DNA from: Planctomycetota bacterium | GTDB lineage: Bacteria; Planctomycetota; Planctomycetia; Planctomycetales; Planctomycetaceae | Length of the DNA stretch: 64,000 nt | Reading direction: 5' to 3' | NCBI GenBank assembly: GCA_014584345.1 | Contig: JACTNB010000033.1 | Span: 333,849 to 397,848, forward strand | Part shown: one piece after another, positions 39,883-49,382 of the stretch | How positions within the stretch are numbered: the stretch's first letter is position 1 | Layout: every line of letters starts with the position of its first letter | Notes under the pieces: model-generated | The model's database searches: none | Told to the model about the DNA's origin: nothing | Seen by the model: the letters and a program-made list of their open reading frames with translations, nothing else | Made by a program: the position numbers and the translations under genes

Positions 39883-42429
39883 ATGAATCGGAACATCGTG
39901 CCTCGCGCAAACAGTCATCAAACGATCGAACTACTGGCTCCCGCCGGAAACCACACGTGCGTGCGGGCTGCGGTTGCCAATGGAGCCAATGCCATTTATT
40001 TCGGATTGAATTCCGGCTTTAACGCCCGGGCTCGAGCCGAAAACTTCCGCGTCGAAGACCTGCCGGAACTGCTGGATTTCCTGCATCGTTTTCAAGTACG
40101 CGGTTATGTCACCCTGAATACACTCGTGTTTACCGAGGAATTGGAGGCAGCCGAGACCCTCGTCCGGCAAATCTACGACGCGGGTGTGGATGCAGTGCTC
40201 GTGCAGGATCTCGGACTGGCACGCCTGATCCGCCAAATCGCCCCCGAACTCCCCGTGCATGCCTCCACACAAATGTCGCTGACCAGTGCAGAAGGGATTG
40301 CAGCGGCCCAGAGCCTGGGCCTGAGCCGAGTCGTGTTACCACGCGAACTGTCGATTGACGAAATCGCCCGCATTCACGAGGAAACCTCTCTCCCCCTGGA
40401 GGCGTTCGTCCACGGTGCCCTCTGCGTGGCTTATAGCGGACAATGCCTGACCAGCGAATCCCTGGGTGGTCGCAGCGCGAATCGAGGACAATGCGCCCAG
40501 GCATGCCGCTTGCCCTACGAACTGGTCCGGGACGGCGAAACCGTCGACCTGGCCGAACAGAAATATCTGCTCAGCCCGCAAGACCTGGCTGCGTATGCTC
40601 TGATTCCCGACTTACTGTCGGCCGGTGTGGTTTCCTTCAAAATCGAAGGCCGCCTGAAATCGCCCGAATATGTCGCCAATATCACCCGTCATTACCGAGA
40701 GGCCATCGATACGGCACTGCAGGGACGCCCCGTACAGTTCACTCCACTCCAGATCGAGGAAATGGAACTTTCGTTCTCGCGCGGCTTTTCCGTCGGCTGG
40801 CTGCGGGGTTGCGACCACAAAGCGCTCGTGCCCGCCGTGAGTTCCGCGAAACGGGGCGTCTTGCTGGGAACCGTTGCCGGCCTCAATGAGCAGCGACAAC
40901 GGATTTCCCTCCGCTTGCGGGGCCCCCTCAAGGCGGGCGACGGAATTGTCTTCGCCGGAGACCGTGTGGCAGGCAGCGAACAGGGAGGCAGGGTTTTCGC
41001 CCTGTTCAAGAATGGCCGACGCATCGACGCTGCGGCGGACGGGGAGCTTGTCGAAATCGAACTGCACCAGCATGCCGTCGATCCCCGCCTGTTACAGGTT
41101 GGACAGGCCATCTGGAAAACCGACGATCCCGCGCTGACTGCCCGACTACGCAAAACCTACAGCGGCCACATCCCCGAGCGGCCACAATCGGTCTGTTTGC
41201 GCGTCAGGGCGAACGTCGGATGCCACTTCGAACTCGTGGCCTCGGTGCCCGGACAACCCGAACTTACACTCGAGGGATCGGAAATCCTGGCCCCCGCCAT
41301 CAAACACCCGCTCACGGAACCCGTCTTGAGGGAGCAACTGGGACGGTTGGGAGGGAGCGGCTTCGCCCTGGGTGAACTACAGGCCGAAATCGCGGGCGAC
41401 CCGATGATGCCTCTCAGTCAACTGGGGTTGATTCGTCGCCAGTTGATCGCCGCGCTTCGGCAGCAACGTGACCTGCGGGAGAATACACGCCCACCTCTGT
41501 CCGAGAAACACGCCCTGCCCGAGTTGCGCAAGGGACTCCCAGCACGCTTCCCGGAAGTTTCGCCCCCCCAACTGACTGTACTGTGCCGCACCCTCGATCA
41601 ACTGAAATGCCTGCTGGAGACTGAAGCGACACATCTTTACGTCGATTTTCAGGATATCCGGGAATATCGGGAAGCCGTGTCGCTGGCACGGCAGCATGGC
41701 AAGCACCTCTCGCTGGCAACACCCCGCATCCAAAAGCCGGGTGAACTGGGAATTTTCAAGGCCATGGCCAAACATCAGCCCGCGGGAATTCTGGCGCGAA
41801 ATCTGGCGGGACTCGCCTACTTTCATCGGGAGGGTATCCCGTGCGTTGCCGATTTTTCACTCAATGCCGCCAATGAGCTGACAGTCGACTGGTTGTTGCG
41901 GGAAACGCGGGCGGAACGGGTCACTCCCTCCTTCGATCTCAATCGAGATCAACTGCTGCAACTGGCACGACACGGGGATCCCGCCCGCCTGGAAGTGGTG
42001 ATTCACCAGCACATGCCGATGTTTCACATGGAACACTGCGTCTTCTGCGCCCTGCTCTCCCCCGGCACAAACAAGACCAACTGTGGTCGCCCCTGCGATC
42101 GCCACGTGGTTCAGCTGAGGGATCGCGTGGGAGCAGAACACCCCCTGGTGGCCGATGTCGGATGCCGCAATACCGTTTACAACCACACACCCCAAAGCGG
42201 AGCCGAGGTTACCGCGGACCTGCGGAATACCGGTCTGACCTGGTTTCGCATCGAATTGTTGAACGAAAACTCCTCGAAGGAAATTCTTCGAATCGTGCAA
42301 CTTTATCTCGGTCTCCTCGCCGAGGAAGTTTCGCCCGGGGAAGTCTGGCGGGAGTTGCACGCCATGAATCGCATCGGACTGACTCAGGGAACCCTCGAAC
42401 ACGAACGCAATCCCCTGGCCATTGTTTAA
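39883..42429 (+). CDS. U32-family protein (RlhA/TrhP-type, with DUF3656-like region)
   Basis: This 848-residue protein matches the U32 'peptidase' family, whose studied members act in RNA hydroxylation rather than proteolysis. It opens with IELLAPAGNHTCVRAAVANG and carries the family signature EAFVHGALCVAYSGQCLTSE followed by Cys-rich GGRSANRGQCAQACRLPYEL, a likely iron-sulfur site. The C-terminal part has a second Cys set (HMEHCVFCALLSPG, KTNCGRPCDRH). The length, longer than TrhP, fits the RlhA type. The start at 39883 begins right before homology; the frame is open to 39355 but lies over the esterase gene. A specific substrate cannot be assigned. Confidence 0.9.
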   Translation: MNRNIVPRANSHQTIELLAPAGNHTCVRAAVANGANAIYFGLNSGFNARARAENFRVEDLPELLDFLHRFQVRGYVTLNTLVFTEELEAAETLVRQIYDAGVDAVLVQDLGLARLIRQIAPELPVHASTQMSLTSAEGIAAAQSLGLSRVVLPRELSIDEIARIHEETSLPLEAFVHGALCVAYSGQCLTSESLGGRSANRGQCAQACRLPYELVRDGETVDLAEQKYLLSPQDLAAYALIPDLLSAGVVSFKIEGRLKSPEYVANITRHYREAIDTALQGRPVQFTPLQIEEMELSFSRGFSVGWLRGCDHKALVPAVSSAKRGVLLGTVAGLNEQRQRISLRLRGPLKAGDGIVFAGDRVAGSEQGGRVFALFKNGRRIDAAADGELVEIELHQHAVDPRLLQVGQAIWKTDDPALTARLRKTYSGHIPERPQSVCLRVRANVGCHFELVASVPGQPELTLEGSEILAPAIKHPLTEPVLREQLGRLGGSGFALGELQAEIAGDPMMPLSQLGLIRRQLIAALRQQRDLRENTRPPLSEKHALPELRKGLPARFPEVSPPQLTVLCRTLDQLKCLLETEATHLYVDFQDIREYREAVSLARQHGKHLSLATPRIQKPGELGIFKAMAKHQPAGILARNLAGLAYFHREGIPCVADFSLNAANELTVDWLLRETRAERVTPSFDLNRDQLLQLARHGDPARLEVVIHQHMPMFHMEHCVFCALLSPGTNKTNCGRPCDRHVVQLRDRVGAEHPLVADVGCRNTVYNHTPQSGAEVTADLRNTGLTWFRIELLNENSSKEILRIVQLYLGLLAEEVSPGEVWRELHAMNRIGLTQGTLEHERNPLAIV

Positions 42430-42537
42430 CGTCCCCCCGGCATCCACGGTTTAACTGCGTACGTAACCGTCGCACGGTCGGTATTTCACGGAAACAGCCC
42501 TGCTGTCCCTCCCTCGCCAGCGAATCGGGAAACAATC

Positions 42538-43158
42538 ATGCCAATCCGCGGGATTCCCAGCCTCGTGCTCGCCACGGGCAACCCCCATAAAGCGAAGGAG
42601 CTATCGCTCTTGCTGGCATCGACGGAAATCCCCTTGCGTTCCTTGGCGGACTTTCCCGGAGTGAGCGCCGTAGCGGAAAATGGCGGGAATTTGCGCGAGA
42701 ATGCCTGCTTGAAGGCAGGCGGATATGCCAGGCAACTGAACTGCTGGGTGCTGGCGGACGACACGGGCCTGGAAGTGGCAGTCCTGCACGGCGCCCCTGG
42801 GGTACGTTCGGCTCGCTATGCGGGTGATCGAGCCACCCGCGAAGAAAACTGTCGAAAATTACTCGATAACCTCCGCGAGATCGCCCCAGAGCGGCGACAG
42901 GCACGGTTTGTCTGCCACTTGGCGCTGGCCAATCCCCAGGGCGAAATCGTTCTGGAAACCGAGGGCGTCTGCACCGGCAGCATTCGCGATAACCCCCGGG
43001 GGGAGGGAGGCATCGGTTACGATAGCCTGTTTGAAGTGCAGGGATTGAATTTGCGTCTGGCGGAACTGACGTGGGAACAAACTCTGGAAGTAGGCCATCG
43101 CGGACGTGCCGTCGACAATTTGCTGCGGAAATTGACGAATCTCAGTGAACCGCTGTAA
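42538..43158 (+). CDS. rdgB: XTP/dITP diphosphatase (nucleotide pool cleaning)
   Basis: This 206-residue enzyme should hydrolyse non-canonical purine triphosphates such as XTP and dITP to monophosphates, protecting DNA and RNA. It starts with SLVLATGNPHKAKELSLLL, the HAM1/RdgB nucleotide-binding loop, followed by the metal-binding LADDTGLEVAVL and GAPGVRSARYAGD motifs, and GGIGYDSLFEV near the C-terminus. Length is typical. It is the last gene of the + strand housekeeping run, 108 bases after the U32 gene. Confidence 0.96.
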   Translation: MPIRGIPSLVLATGNPHKAKELSLLLASTEIPLRSLADFPGVSAVAENGGNLRENACLKAGGYARQLNCWVLADDTGLEVAVLHGAPGVRSARYAGDRATREENCRKLLDNLREIAPERRQARFVCHLALANPQGEIVLETEGVCTGSIRDNPRGEGGIGYDSLFEVQGLNLRLAELTWEQTLEVGHRGRAVDNLLRKLTNLSEPL

Positions 43159-43536
43159 CAACCGAGAACCTTGGCCAGGAGTAGTAGAGGAGTCTCACGG
43201 ACTCTGCCCGCATTCCCATTCTCCCTTCGGGATGTTCAGAAACTTGCATCGGGAAAACTCGGGACTACCATCGCTGACACTTCCTCCCACGAAACCGCGC
43301 CACAGCCTGATTCCGATGATACCCATTGCCGTGCCTTGCCACGATCACTGCTTGAATCCCTCCCCTCCCCAAATTCCATGCATTAAGCCAAGCAATACGA
43401 CTTTTTTTTACAGGACAAAAATAATCTTTGACTCATGCCTCCTTAGATACAATACTTTACCTTCAACATAACCCATGAACTGGAGCACTCGTCACGATGG
43501 GCAAATGCCCCCTGAATGACTTGCTGACACGCATTT
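43159..43536. other. Promoter region of the lipid gene pair
   Basis: No gene is seen in this 378-base interval. The right part is AT-rich and contains TTGACT (43428-43433) followed after 17 bases by AATACT, a possible sigma-70 promoter about 80 bases before the acyltransferase start. The match to consensus is only moderate. Confidence 0.35.
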
Positions 43537-44973
43537 ATGGAAACGTTTAACTCCTCAATGACCACGGACGCGGCATGTGGTACCAAGGCAGAATATGCCC
43601 TAGACGACGAACCGCAACTGTGGCCGCTGAAAACAACCCCGTTCGAACACTACATGCTGGTGGACGATCGTCCCAGCCATCCCATGGCCTTCTGCATCGA
43701 AGTGCTGCTGGAGGGGACACTCCAGCGAGCGGATCTGGCAGCGGCCCTCCAAGTTGCTTTAAGCCGGCATCCGTTGCTCCGTGCGGTGATTTCCCGGCGA
43801 TTCGGCAGATTACCCGAGTGGATTCCCGCCGAAACCTGGCCGCATCTCGAGTGGATCGAGTCCGAAACGCTGCCCACGCTGTCCATCCCACCCCACTTGA
43901 ACATCACTAGGGAAGCTGGCTTACGCGTCTGGGCGTTAAACGTACCGCGAACCCCTCGCCTGGTGTTTCAATTTCATCATGCGGCCGTGGATGGTGTCGG
44001 GGCACTGGAATTCATCGGCGACCTGCTGGCCGTGTACGGACAACGGACTTCGCCTCCGGAGGCAGAATCTCCCGAGCTTGCCCCCTTGAACCCAAATAAG
44101 CTGAAGACGCGCGGAAAGTACGGCAGCGAAGGGCTTTCCTTCCGTGAGTGGTTTCCAGGCTACCTCCGTTACACCTGGGAAAATCTTTCCCTGCTTCCTC
44201 GCCCCTTGGCACGCCGGTCGGGGGAGACTTCCCGAGGCACGCCGGAAGAGACCAGTTTCCCCCCCTACCTGACGCGAATTCTCGAAACCAACGAGGTACA
44301 GGGAATCAAGCAGGCGGCCGCCCGTTGGGGAATCACGTGCAATGAACTCTATACAACCATCATGCTGCAGACATTTCATCGCTGGAACAGCCGACAGAAA
44401 CGCCCGCGACGAGGCTGGAGCAGAATATGCATGCCCGTCAGCCTGCGGACTCCCTTGCAGCATGGCTGTCCAGCCGACAATCAGTTGAGCTATCTGTTGA
44501 TAAATCTTCGGAACGAGCAGCTTGAGGATTTCTCCGCCACGCTCAAATTGGTTCACGGCACGTCGCATCACATGATTGGCAGTCACGACGCTGCCACCTT
44601 CGTGCGCAATCTGGTCTGGATACGACGCGTTCCCTGGCTGTTGAAAATCATGACGCGTCTGCCGATCTGCTTCGGCACAGGCGTGCTGGCGAACGTCGGC
44701 GATGTGAAGCGCCAGTTCCACGGACGGTTTCCGCTGGAAAAGGGGCGTGTTCGGGCGGGTAGCGTCGTCATGAGCGGCCTGCTGGGAGCAGCCCCCGTGC
44801 GACCGACTTCGGGCGTTGCCACCTCCGTAGGCGTTTACTGTCGCCGGTTGCTCATCAATATGAACTACGATCGCCAGCACCTGAAACGGACCGATGCGGA
44901 AGAAATTCTGGATCTGTTTATCGAGGGGCTGCGCAAGATGATCGAGCCGGAATGCCCTGCTCCAATGGCATGA
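43537..44973 (+). CDS. WS/DGAT-like acyltransferase (HHxxxDG condensation fold)
   Basis: This 478-residue protein has the acyl-CoA-dependent acyltransferase fold shared by wax ester synthase/diacylglycerol acyltransferases and condensation domains. The catalytic motif HHAAVDGVGALE lies near residue 149, and the N-terminus has PFEHYMLVDDRPSHPMAF, with a late segment SGLLGAAPVRPTSGVA. It would transfer an acyl chain to an alcohol or glycerol acceptor. The neighbouring desaturase 33 bases downstream suggests that both act on membrane or storage lipids. Its overall sequence departs from classical WS/DGAT proteins, so the acceptor is uncertain. Confidence 0.8.
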   Translation: METFNSSMTTDAACGTKAEYALDDEPQLWPLKTTPFEHYMLVDDRPSHPMAFCIEVLLEGTLQRADLAAALQVALSRHPLLRAVISRRFGRLPEWIPAETWPHLEWIESETLPTLSIPPHLNITREAGLRVWALNVPRTPRLVFQFHHAAVDGVGALEFIGDLLAVYGQRTSPPEAESPELAPLNPNKLKTRGKYGSEGLSFREWFPGYLRYTWENLSLLPRPLARRSGETSRGTPEETSFPPYLTRILETNEVQGIKQAAARWGITCNELYTTIMLQTFHRWNSRQKRPRRGWSRICMPVSLRTPLQHGCPADNQLSYLLINLRNEQLEDFSATLKLVHGTSHHMIGSHDAATFVRNLVWIRRVPWLLKIMTRLPICFGTGVLANVGDVKRQFHGRFPLEKGRVRAGSVVMSGLLGAAPVRPTSGVATSVGVYCRRLLINMNYDRQHLKRTDAEEILDLFIEGLRKMIEPECPAPMA

Positions 44974-45006
44974 TTAGCACAGGTTGTTCCTGATCCTGGA
45001 AGTGAA

Positions 45007-45996
45007 ATGAAGACAGGCTTCGCCATGAATATTTTAGTACATCGGCATATGGGAAACTGGCCCCGGTTTCTGTTATTCCCCTGCATCGCCGTCGCCGGGT
45101 ATCTGGCGGTCTTGGGGCCACTGGAAGTACAAGCCTGGTGGGTCATCGCCAGTTGGGTCGCCATCCTGAGTTACTGCTGGTTTTGCCTGAGTGGCTCCTT
45201 CCATGAGGCGTCCCATGGAAGCTTGTTCCGTTCCCGCGTACTCAACGAAATATATGGTCAGATCGTCGGTATCATCGTGTTGATTCCCTTTTCCTCGTAT
45301 CGCGCGACGCACCGCTGGCATCATGCCTACCTGAATACCCCCAGGGATTTCGAGTTGTGGCCCTATTCCGATCCCCACAGCAGTCTCTGGTTTCGGCGCG
45401 TGTTCGTCCTGGTGGATACCGTGTTCGGCGTGATCACCGCGCCCGTAATCTACGGACGCATTTTTTTCAGTCCCACGGCCCGACTCACTCAACAGGAACG
45501 GCGTGCAATTGCCCTCGAATACACCATCATGGCAATTTTCTGGTCTGGACTGATTCTGAGTGTCGGCACGCTCATCTACTCGGGCAGGTATCAGCCCCGC
45601 TGGCTGCATCTCTGCTATCTGCTCCCGTTAATGATTTCCCCCATGATCAATACCGTTCGCAAATTCATCGAACACCTGGGCATGGAAAGCATCGACCAGG
45701 TACAGGGAACCCGCACCATCGCGGGAAAAAACTGGTTTACCTCCCTGGCGTCCTATTTCCTGTTTGATATCTCCGTGCATGGAGTGCACCACCGCTACCC
45801 CAAGGTCCCCTGCACAAACCTGAAACACAAGCTGCAGGAAATGCAGCAGAACGCCCCCGATCGACAGATCCCGGTTTACGCCACCTACTGGCAGGCCCTG
45901 CGGCACACCCTCCCCGCCCTCTGGAAGAATCCCGCGGTTGGCACTGCGGAATGGCATCGCTACAACCCCACCGCGCAAAATGCGGAATCTCCTTGA
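45007..45996 (+). CDS. Membrane fatty acid desaturase family protein
   Basis: This 329-residue multi-pass membrane protein has the three histidine boxes of di-iron desaturases and hydroxylases: HEASH near residue 68, HRWHH near residue 100, and HGVHH near residue 259. Four or more hydrophobic segments surround them (LLFPCIAVAGYLAVLGPL, FVLVDTVFGVITAPVIYG, others). It should insert double bonds or hydroxyls into acyl chains. Start 45007 is used; 45025 is an in-frame alternative. It probably forms an operon with the acyltransferase upstream. Confidence 0.88.
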   Translation: MKTGFAMNILVHRHMGNWPRFLLFPCIAVAGYLAVLGPLEVQAWWVIASWVAILSYCWFCLSGSFHEASHGSLFRSRVLNEIYGQIVGIIVLIPFSSYRATHRWHHAYLNTPRDFELWPYSDPHSSLWFRRVFVLVDTVFGVITAPVIYGRIFFSPTARLTQQERRAIALEYTIMAIFWSGLILSVGTLIYSGRYQPRWLHLCYLLPLMISPMINTVRKFIEHLGMESIDQVQGTRTIAGKNWFTSLASYFLFDISVHGVHHRYPKVPCTNLKHKLQEMQQNAPDRQIPVYATYWQALRHTLPALWKNPAVGTAEWHRYNPTAQNAESP

Positions 45997-46177
45997 TCCG
46001 ATAAAGTGCTGGCAAGCTGAGGCCCCACCCCCGGGCCACTGGCAAGAATTCGACGTATCCCCGGCCCGCATCGCTTTCAGGTGTGTCTCGACGGCAAAAA
46101 ACTAGCTGGGAGTTTTTCAAGGATCCGTCCGTAATCCTCCCGAAGCTGACGCGTGCAAATCGGAACGCGGGACGGAT

Positions 46178-46426
46178 TCAAGATTCCGATGTGACCTGCA
46201 CGGTGCGGGGACCGTATTGCACACGATCTCCTGGAAGCAGTTTGCGACGGCGGCGCGTCTCCACCGTGCCATTGACAAGAATTTCCTCACCCTGAATCAG
46301 CAATTTTGCCTGCCCACCCGTGGCTACCAGACCCGATTTTTGCAGAAAGTGATCCAGGCGGATGGCAGTGGAGGGCATGTCTGGTTCAAGGGGAATGTTC
46401 AAGCAGACGCCCGTAACAGGAATCAT
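46178..46426 (-). CDS. S4-domain RNA-binding protein (YbcJ-like)
   Basis: A small RNA-binding protein of 66-94 residues depending on the start. The S4 domain reads IRLDHFLQKSGLVATGGQAK, then EEILVNGTVETRRRRKLLPG. It matches the YbcJ/YaaA group that binds structured RNA, possibly on ribosomes. Start codons at 46462, 46426 and 46378 are all in frame and none has a convincing ribosome site; homology begins near 46378. Transcribed on the minus strand after the cold-shock gene. Confidence 0.85.
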   Translation of the reverse strand: MIPVTGVCLNIPLEPDMPSTAIRLDHFLQKSGLVATGGQAKLLIQGEEILVNGTVETRRRRKLLPGDRVQYGPRTVQVTSES

Positions 46427-46564
46427 CGAGTAAAAAACAAACTCGCCCCAAGATACCTGCAAAGAGGAAATTGGGAGCGAGTGTCCGGTTCAATTCCGCT
46501 TGGCTGACCGTAAAGCCAGACAGTACGCAATTATAACTCAGTGCGATCCAGGATCGCGGGTGTG

Positions 46565-46762
46565 TCAGACAATTCTGACGTTCTCGGCGCGAGGTCCCTT
46601 GGGGCCCCGACCTTCGTTAAATGAAACGCGTTGTCCTTCACGCAGGTCGTCGAACCGAGATCCTTCAAGGTTTGACATGTGGAAGAACAGATCCTTGCCG
46701 CCCCCGACGTCAATAAAGCCAAATCCCTTGTCCGTCAGCTTCTTAATCGTACCTTCTGCCAT
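46565..46762 (-). CDS. Cold-shock domain protein (CspA family)
   Basis: This 65-residue single cold-shock domain protein binds single-stranded RNA and DNA. The RNP1 motif is KGFGFIDV and RNP2 is DLFFHMS, and the C-terminus reads GPRAENVRIV. The start at 46762 begins with MAEGTIKKLT and has a GAAG-type ribosome site; an upstream start at 46807 would add an unneeded charged leader. A strong promoter lies about 85 bases upstream, leaving a leader of roughly 75 bases, as is common for cold-shock mRNAs. Confidence 0.96.
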   Translation of the reverse strand: MAEGTIKKLTDKGFGFIDVGGGKDLFFHMSNLEGSRFDDLREGQRVSFNEGRGPKGPRAENVRIV

Positions 46763-46845
46763 CTTCTTCAACTCTTTCTCAAAAAAATTAACTCGTCGGC
46801 ACTTCAAAGCGAAGCCAGTTTTTCGTTAGGAAGTCCGCATGGGTC

Positions 46846-46875
46846 ACTATAGACAATTACTGTCAATTTGGTCAA
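46846..46875 (-). promoter_or_regulatory. Sigma-70-type promoter of the cold-shock gene
   Basis: On the minus strand TTGACC (46870-46875) and TATAGT (46846-46851) are separated by 18 bases, close to consensus. Transcription would begin near 46838-46840, giving a leader of about 75 bases before the start codon at 46762. Confidence 0.6.
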
Positions 46876-46995
46876 CAGCAAGATTGCAATTTCCGCAAAT
46901 CCGTGAAGAACTAAATTTTTCCGCATGCCGTCCCCCCATCGGGCCCCTGCAGAAACGCCGGCCGTCAGGCCATGCGCACACCTGCTGCCATCCAC

Positions 46996-47907
46996 TTAGA
47001 AGAGATCCCCCACCAATTCGCCATCTTCGCGATTTCCCAGGCGGTCATACGTCACGCGTTCGATATTCTCGGAAATAAACCGCACGCTGCCATCCCCCAA
47101 CAGAAACTGGGCTCCCCCGGCATGCCAGCTTTCAAAGCCAGCCGTATCAAGCAGATCCGCTGGTTCCCATTCGCCCTGGTGCACGGGGACGCCCGTCGAT
47201 CTGGCCGTGGAAACGAGTTGGTTGATCGGGACCCCCGTGTTCCGCAAGGTCGCGCGCGTGCCGGAAGCCCATCCCAGTCGGGTTCCTCCATATATTTTTT
47301 CGCCCACGAACAACGTGTAGGACAAGCCATCCAAAACATCCCGTGCCCGGAACGCCTTGTTCAACACGAGCATCCCGTTATTGTCGGAATCGATGGGCCC
47401 CGTCTGGGCATGATGCACGCCGGCGTAATTGGTGTAGCCCGCCTTCATCTCGTCCGCGTCGTAATACCATGCCATGGCACTGCTGGGGCACTTCATCCAG
47501 CCCGCCGTGTATTCGAGCACGTCCTTGTTTTCCGGGGCAAAGGCGCCGTGATCAAAATCGAACTTCGCATAAGCGTTTCCCTCGTCCAACTGGGGCAGAA
47601 TGCGCACCATCCAGCCCACCTTGTAGCCCGTGCGTTCATTCGCCACCGGGCCCGCCTCGTCCACGCAGCCAATCGGGAACGTTCCCCACTGATGCTCATA
47701 GTTGACCATTGCAATCCCGATCTGCATCAGGTTGTTCTTGCAGCTGGTGCGCCGCGCGGCTTCGCGGGCCTGCTGCACGGCCGGAAGCAGCAAAGCCACG
47801 AGTATCGCGATGATTGCAATCACCACCAATAGTTCTATCAATGTGAAGCCTGGTTTGGCCTGCAAGACCCGCTTGCGCGGCCCGCTCCGTTCCACGGGGG
47901 TGTTCAT
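46996..47907 (-). CDS. DUF1559 protein with prepilin N-terminus (last gene of the pseudopilus locus)
   Basis: This 303-residue protein carries the prepilin signal KPGFTLIELLVVIAIIAILV and the DUF1559 signature LLPAVQQAREAARRTSCKNN. The C-terminal half contains AGGAQFLLGDGSVRFISENI, the conserved end of the family. It is the last gene of the nine-gene pseudopilus block, so it may be the major pilin-like cargo or a surface subunit of that machine. The start at 47907 has GGGAGC upstream; the long frame to 48213 overlaps the next gene and is not coding there. Confidence 0.94.
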   Translation of the reverse strand: MNTPVERSGPRKRVLQAKPGFTLIELLVVIAIIAILVALLLPAVQQAREAARRTSCKNNLMQIGIAMVNYEHQWGTFPIGCVDEAGPVANERTGYKVGWMVRILPQLDEGNAYAKFDFDHGAFAPENKDVLEYTAGWMKCPSSAMAWYYDADEMKAGYTNYAGVHHAQTGPIDSDNNGMLVLNKAFRARDVLDGLSYTLFVGEKIYGGTRLGWASGTRATLRNTGVPINQLVSTARSTGVPVHQGEWEPADLLDTAGFESWHAGGAQFLLGDGSVRFISENIERVTYDRLGNREDGELVGDLF

Positions 47908-47921
47908 TATCGATGCTCCCT

Positions 47922-48365
47922 TTATTTCAAAATGATGGATTTCGTCATTCTCTGTTGGATGGTCTCGCCATCCCGCAACTCCCCTTCCGCCAGCAGCAGT
48001 CGCTGTCCGGTCTCCTCCGTGACGTACGACACACGCACCAGTCCCGCTTCCGCCAGCCCCCACGCCTCGGGGGACACCTCGTAAAGGCTTGCCGGGGGCG
48101 ACTCCCCTTCCGCCGCCAGACCGCGTGCGGATGCCGCCGCCAGGACGTCGGAAACCAGAATCTCCAGTTGCAACCGTGATAGCGCCTCCCGGCCTTCCTG
48201 TTGCCGCAGCCACAACCCGCGTACCAGATTTGCCACCACTGCCACCACCAGGATCAGGCAGACCAGCACCACCACCAGGATTGCCCCCTGGCGTTTCCCG
48301 TGATATGTCTCCATGCGTTTCCCCCGGGGATCGCGAGGCCGGCGCGGCATGTCCGTAAGAGTCAT
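47922..48365 (-). CDS. Minor pseudopilin-like protein, GspK/PilX-type N-terminus
   Basis: This 147-residue protein has a prepilin-like N-terminus, KRQGAILVVVLVCLILVVAVV, with the Gly cleavage site but a Val at position +5 instead of Glu, as in GspK and PilX proteins. The rest (LRDGETIQQRMTKSIILK at the end) is soluble and much shorter than classical GspK. The start overlaps the stop of the preceding gene in an ATGA, indicating coupled translation. Assignment rests on the N-terminus and context. Confidence 0.72.
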   Translation of the reverse strand: MTLTDMPRRPRDPRGKRMETYHGKRQGAILVVVLVCLILVVAVVANLVRGLWLRQQEGREALSRLQLEILVSDVLAAASARGLAAEGESPPASLYEVSPEAWGLAEAGLVRVSYVTEETGQRLLLAEGELRDGETIQQRMTKSIILK

Positions 48366-48922
48366 TGCATGTTCCCCCCTGTGTTCCGCGCGGTTTGCCC
48401 GCTGCCCCCGTCCGGCAACCAGGCGCCCATGCCCACGATTACCGGAAAAACGGCAGACTGCTCGCGACTCCCTCCAGGGGGGACCGGCAACGCGACAATC
48501 CGCAATTGCAACAAGCGTTCCTCCGCCAGTATTTCCCAGTTCGCCTCGCTCTCGCCAAAGCAGCGATATGCTTCCCGCCGGGTTATTTCTCCCGCCTCGG
48601 AAATCTCCACGCGCTGAACCACCTGGGGAGTCGCGCGGTACTCGATTTTCGCTTCCCCTTCCGCCGCCTTCCCCTGGAGCACCAGAAGTTGCCCCGCTTC
48701 TTCCAGACGAATTCCGCCGGGGGGAGTGCGATGCACGTCCTCGCGAAGTTGCTCTGCCAGGGCCCGGCAGCGGGACAGGTGCTGTCGGCTTTCATCCATT
48801 TTCCGTTCCGACCGCAACGTCATCACCATAATGCCCGTACTCAAAGCCAGCACAGTGCCGGCAATCGACATCACGGCCACCATTTCAATCAGCGTGAATC
48901 CTGCACGTCGAGCGGACATCAT
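48362..48922 (-). CDS. Minor pseudopilin-like protein, GspJ/GspH-type
   Basis: This 186-residue protein has the prepilin signal RRAGFTLIEMVAVMSIAGTV with Glu at +5 and a single hydrophobic helix. The following soluble domain (ALAEQLREDVHRTPPGGIRL, LLVLQGKAAEGEAKIEYRA) resembles pseudopilins of the GspJ/PulJ kind. It overlaps the upstream gene by ATGA and the downstream gene by four bases, so it is part of one tightly coupled set. The exact subunit type is a guess. Confidence 0.75.
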   Translation of the reverse strand: MMSARRAGFTLIEMVAVMSIAGTVLALSTGIMVMTLRSERKMDESRQHLSRCRALAEQLREDVHRTPPGGIRLEEAGQLLVLQGKAAEGEAKIEYRATPQVVQRVEISEAGEITRREAYRCFGESEANWEILAEERLLQLRIVALPVPPGGSREQSAVFPVIVGMGAWLPDGGSGQTARNTGGNMQ

Positions 48923-49380
48923 GGAACCTCCCCTTCCGCCAGCGGCAGCCAGGTCGTCAATTGCACGGCGGGCTCGGTCTCTCCCCCCTGTTTCTCGCGC
49001 ACCGTGACGCGAAGCGTGCGAAATCGAATGTCGGCCCCCTGGAGGGATTCCGGCAGCTCATGCAACTCAACCTCCAGGCTCTCGTCGTTCACCAGAAGGC
49101 GTGCATGCCGAGTCAGTTCGTCGAGATCGCGCTGAGTTCGCCTTGGGGGGGCATGCATCATTTCCACCACATTTGCCGCCACATGACTTAAGTACTGTTG
49201 CCGCTCGGCCCGAATGCGGATGGTTTCAATTTTACCCAGGGCAGGCAAGACGGTTGCGGTCAACGCGCCGATCAGAATCAGCGCAACCAGCAATTCCACC
49301 GTACCGACGCCGGCCCGAATCTGCCGTCGCGCCCCTGGTCGACTGCCCCGCGTCCCTGTTGTTTGCTTGATACCCGACAT
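48919..49380 (-). CDS. Pseudopilin-like protein
   Basis: This 153-residue protein has an N-terminal basic leader (GARRQIRA) followed by GVGTVELLVALILIGALTAT, a prepilin-type segment with Gly cleavage site and Glu at +5. The soluble part (LTRHARLLVNDESLEVELHE) is short. The start at 49380 follows the stop of the GspF-type gene by two bases. It may be a GspI/GspH-like subunit; it lacks features that would identify the class with confidence. Confidence 0.7.
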   Translation of the reverse strand: MSGIKQTTGTRGSRPGARRQIRAGVGTVELLVALILIGALTATVLPALGKIETIRIRAERQQYLSHVAANVVEMMHAPPRRTQRDLDELTRHARLLVNDESLEVELHELPESLQGADIRFRTLRVTVREKQGGETEPAVQLTTWLPLAEGEVP

Positions 49381-49382
49381 GT

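Noticed and set aside
47908..48213. Gly/Arg-rich extension of the DUF1559 protein
   Set aside because: It lies over the GspK-like gene in another frame; the prepilin signal and ribosome site support a start at 47907.
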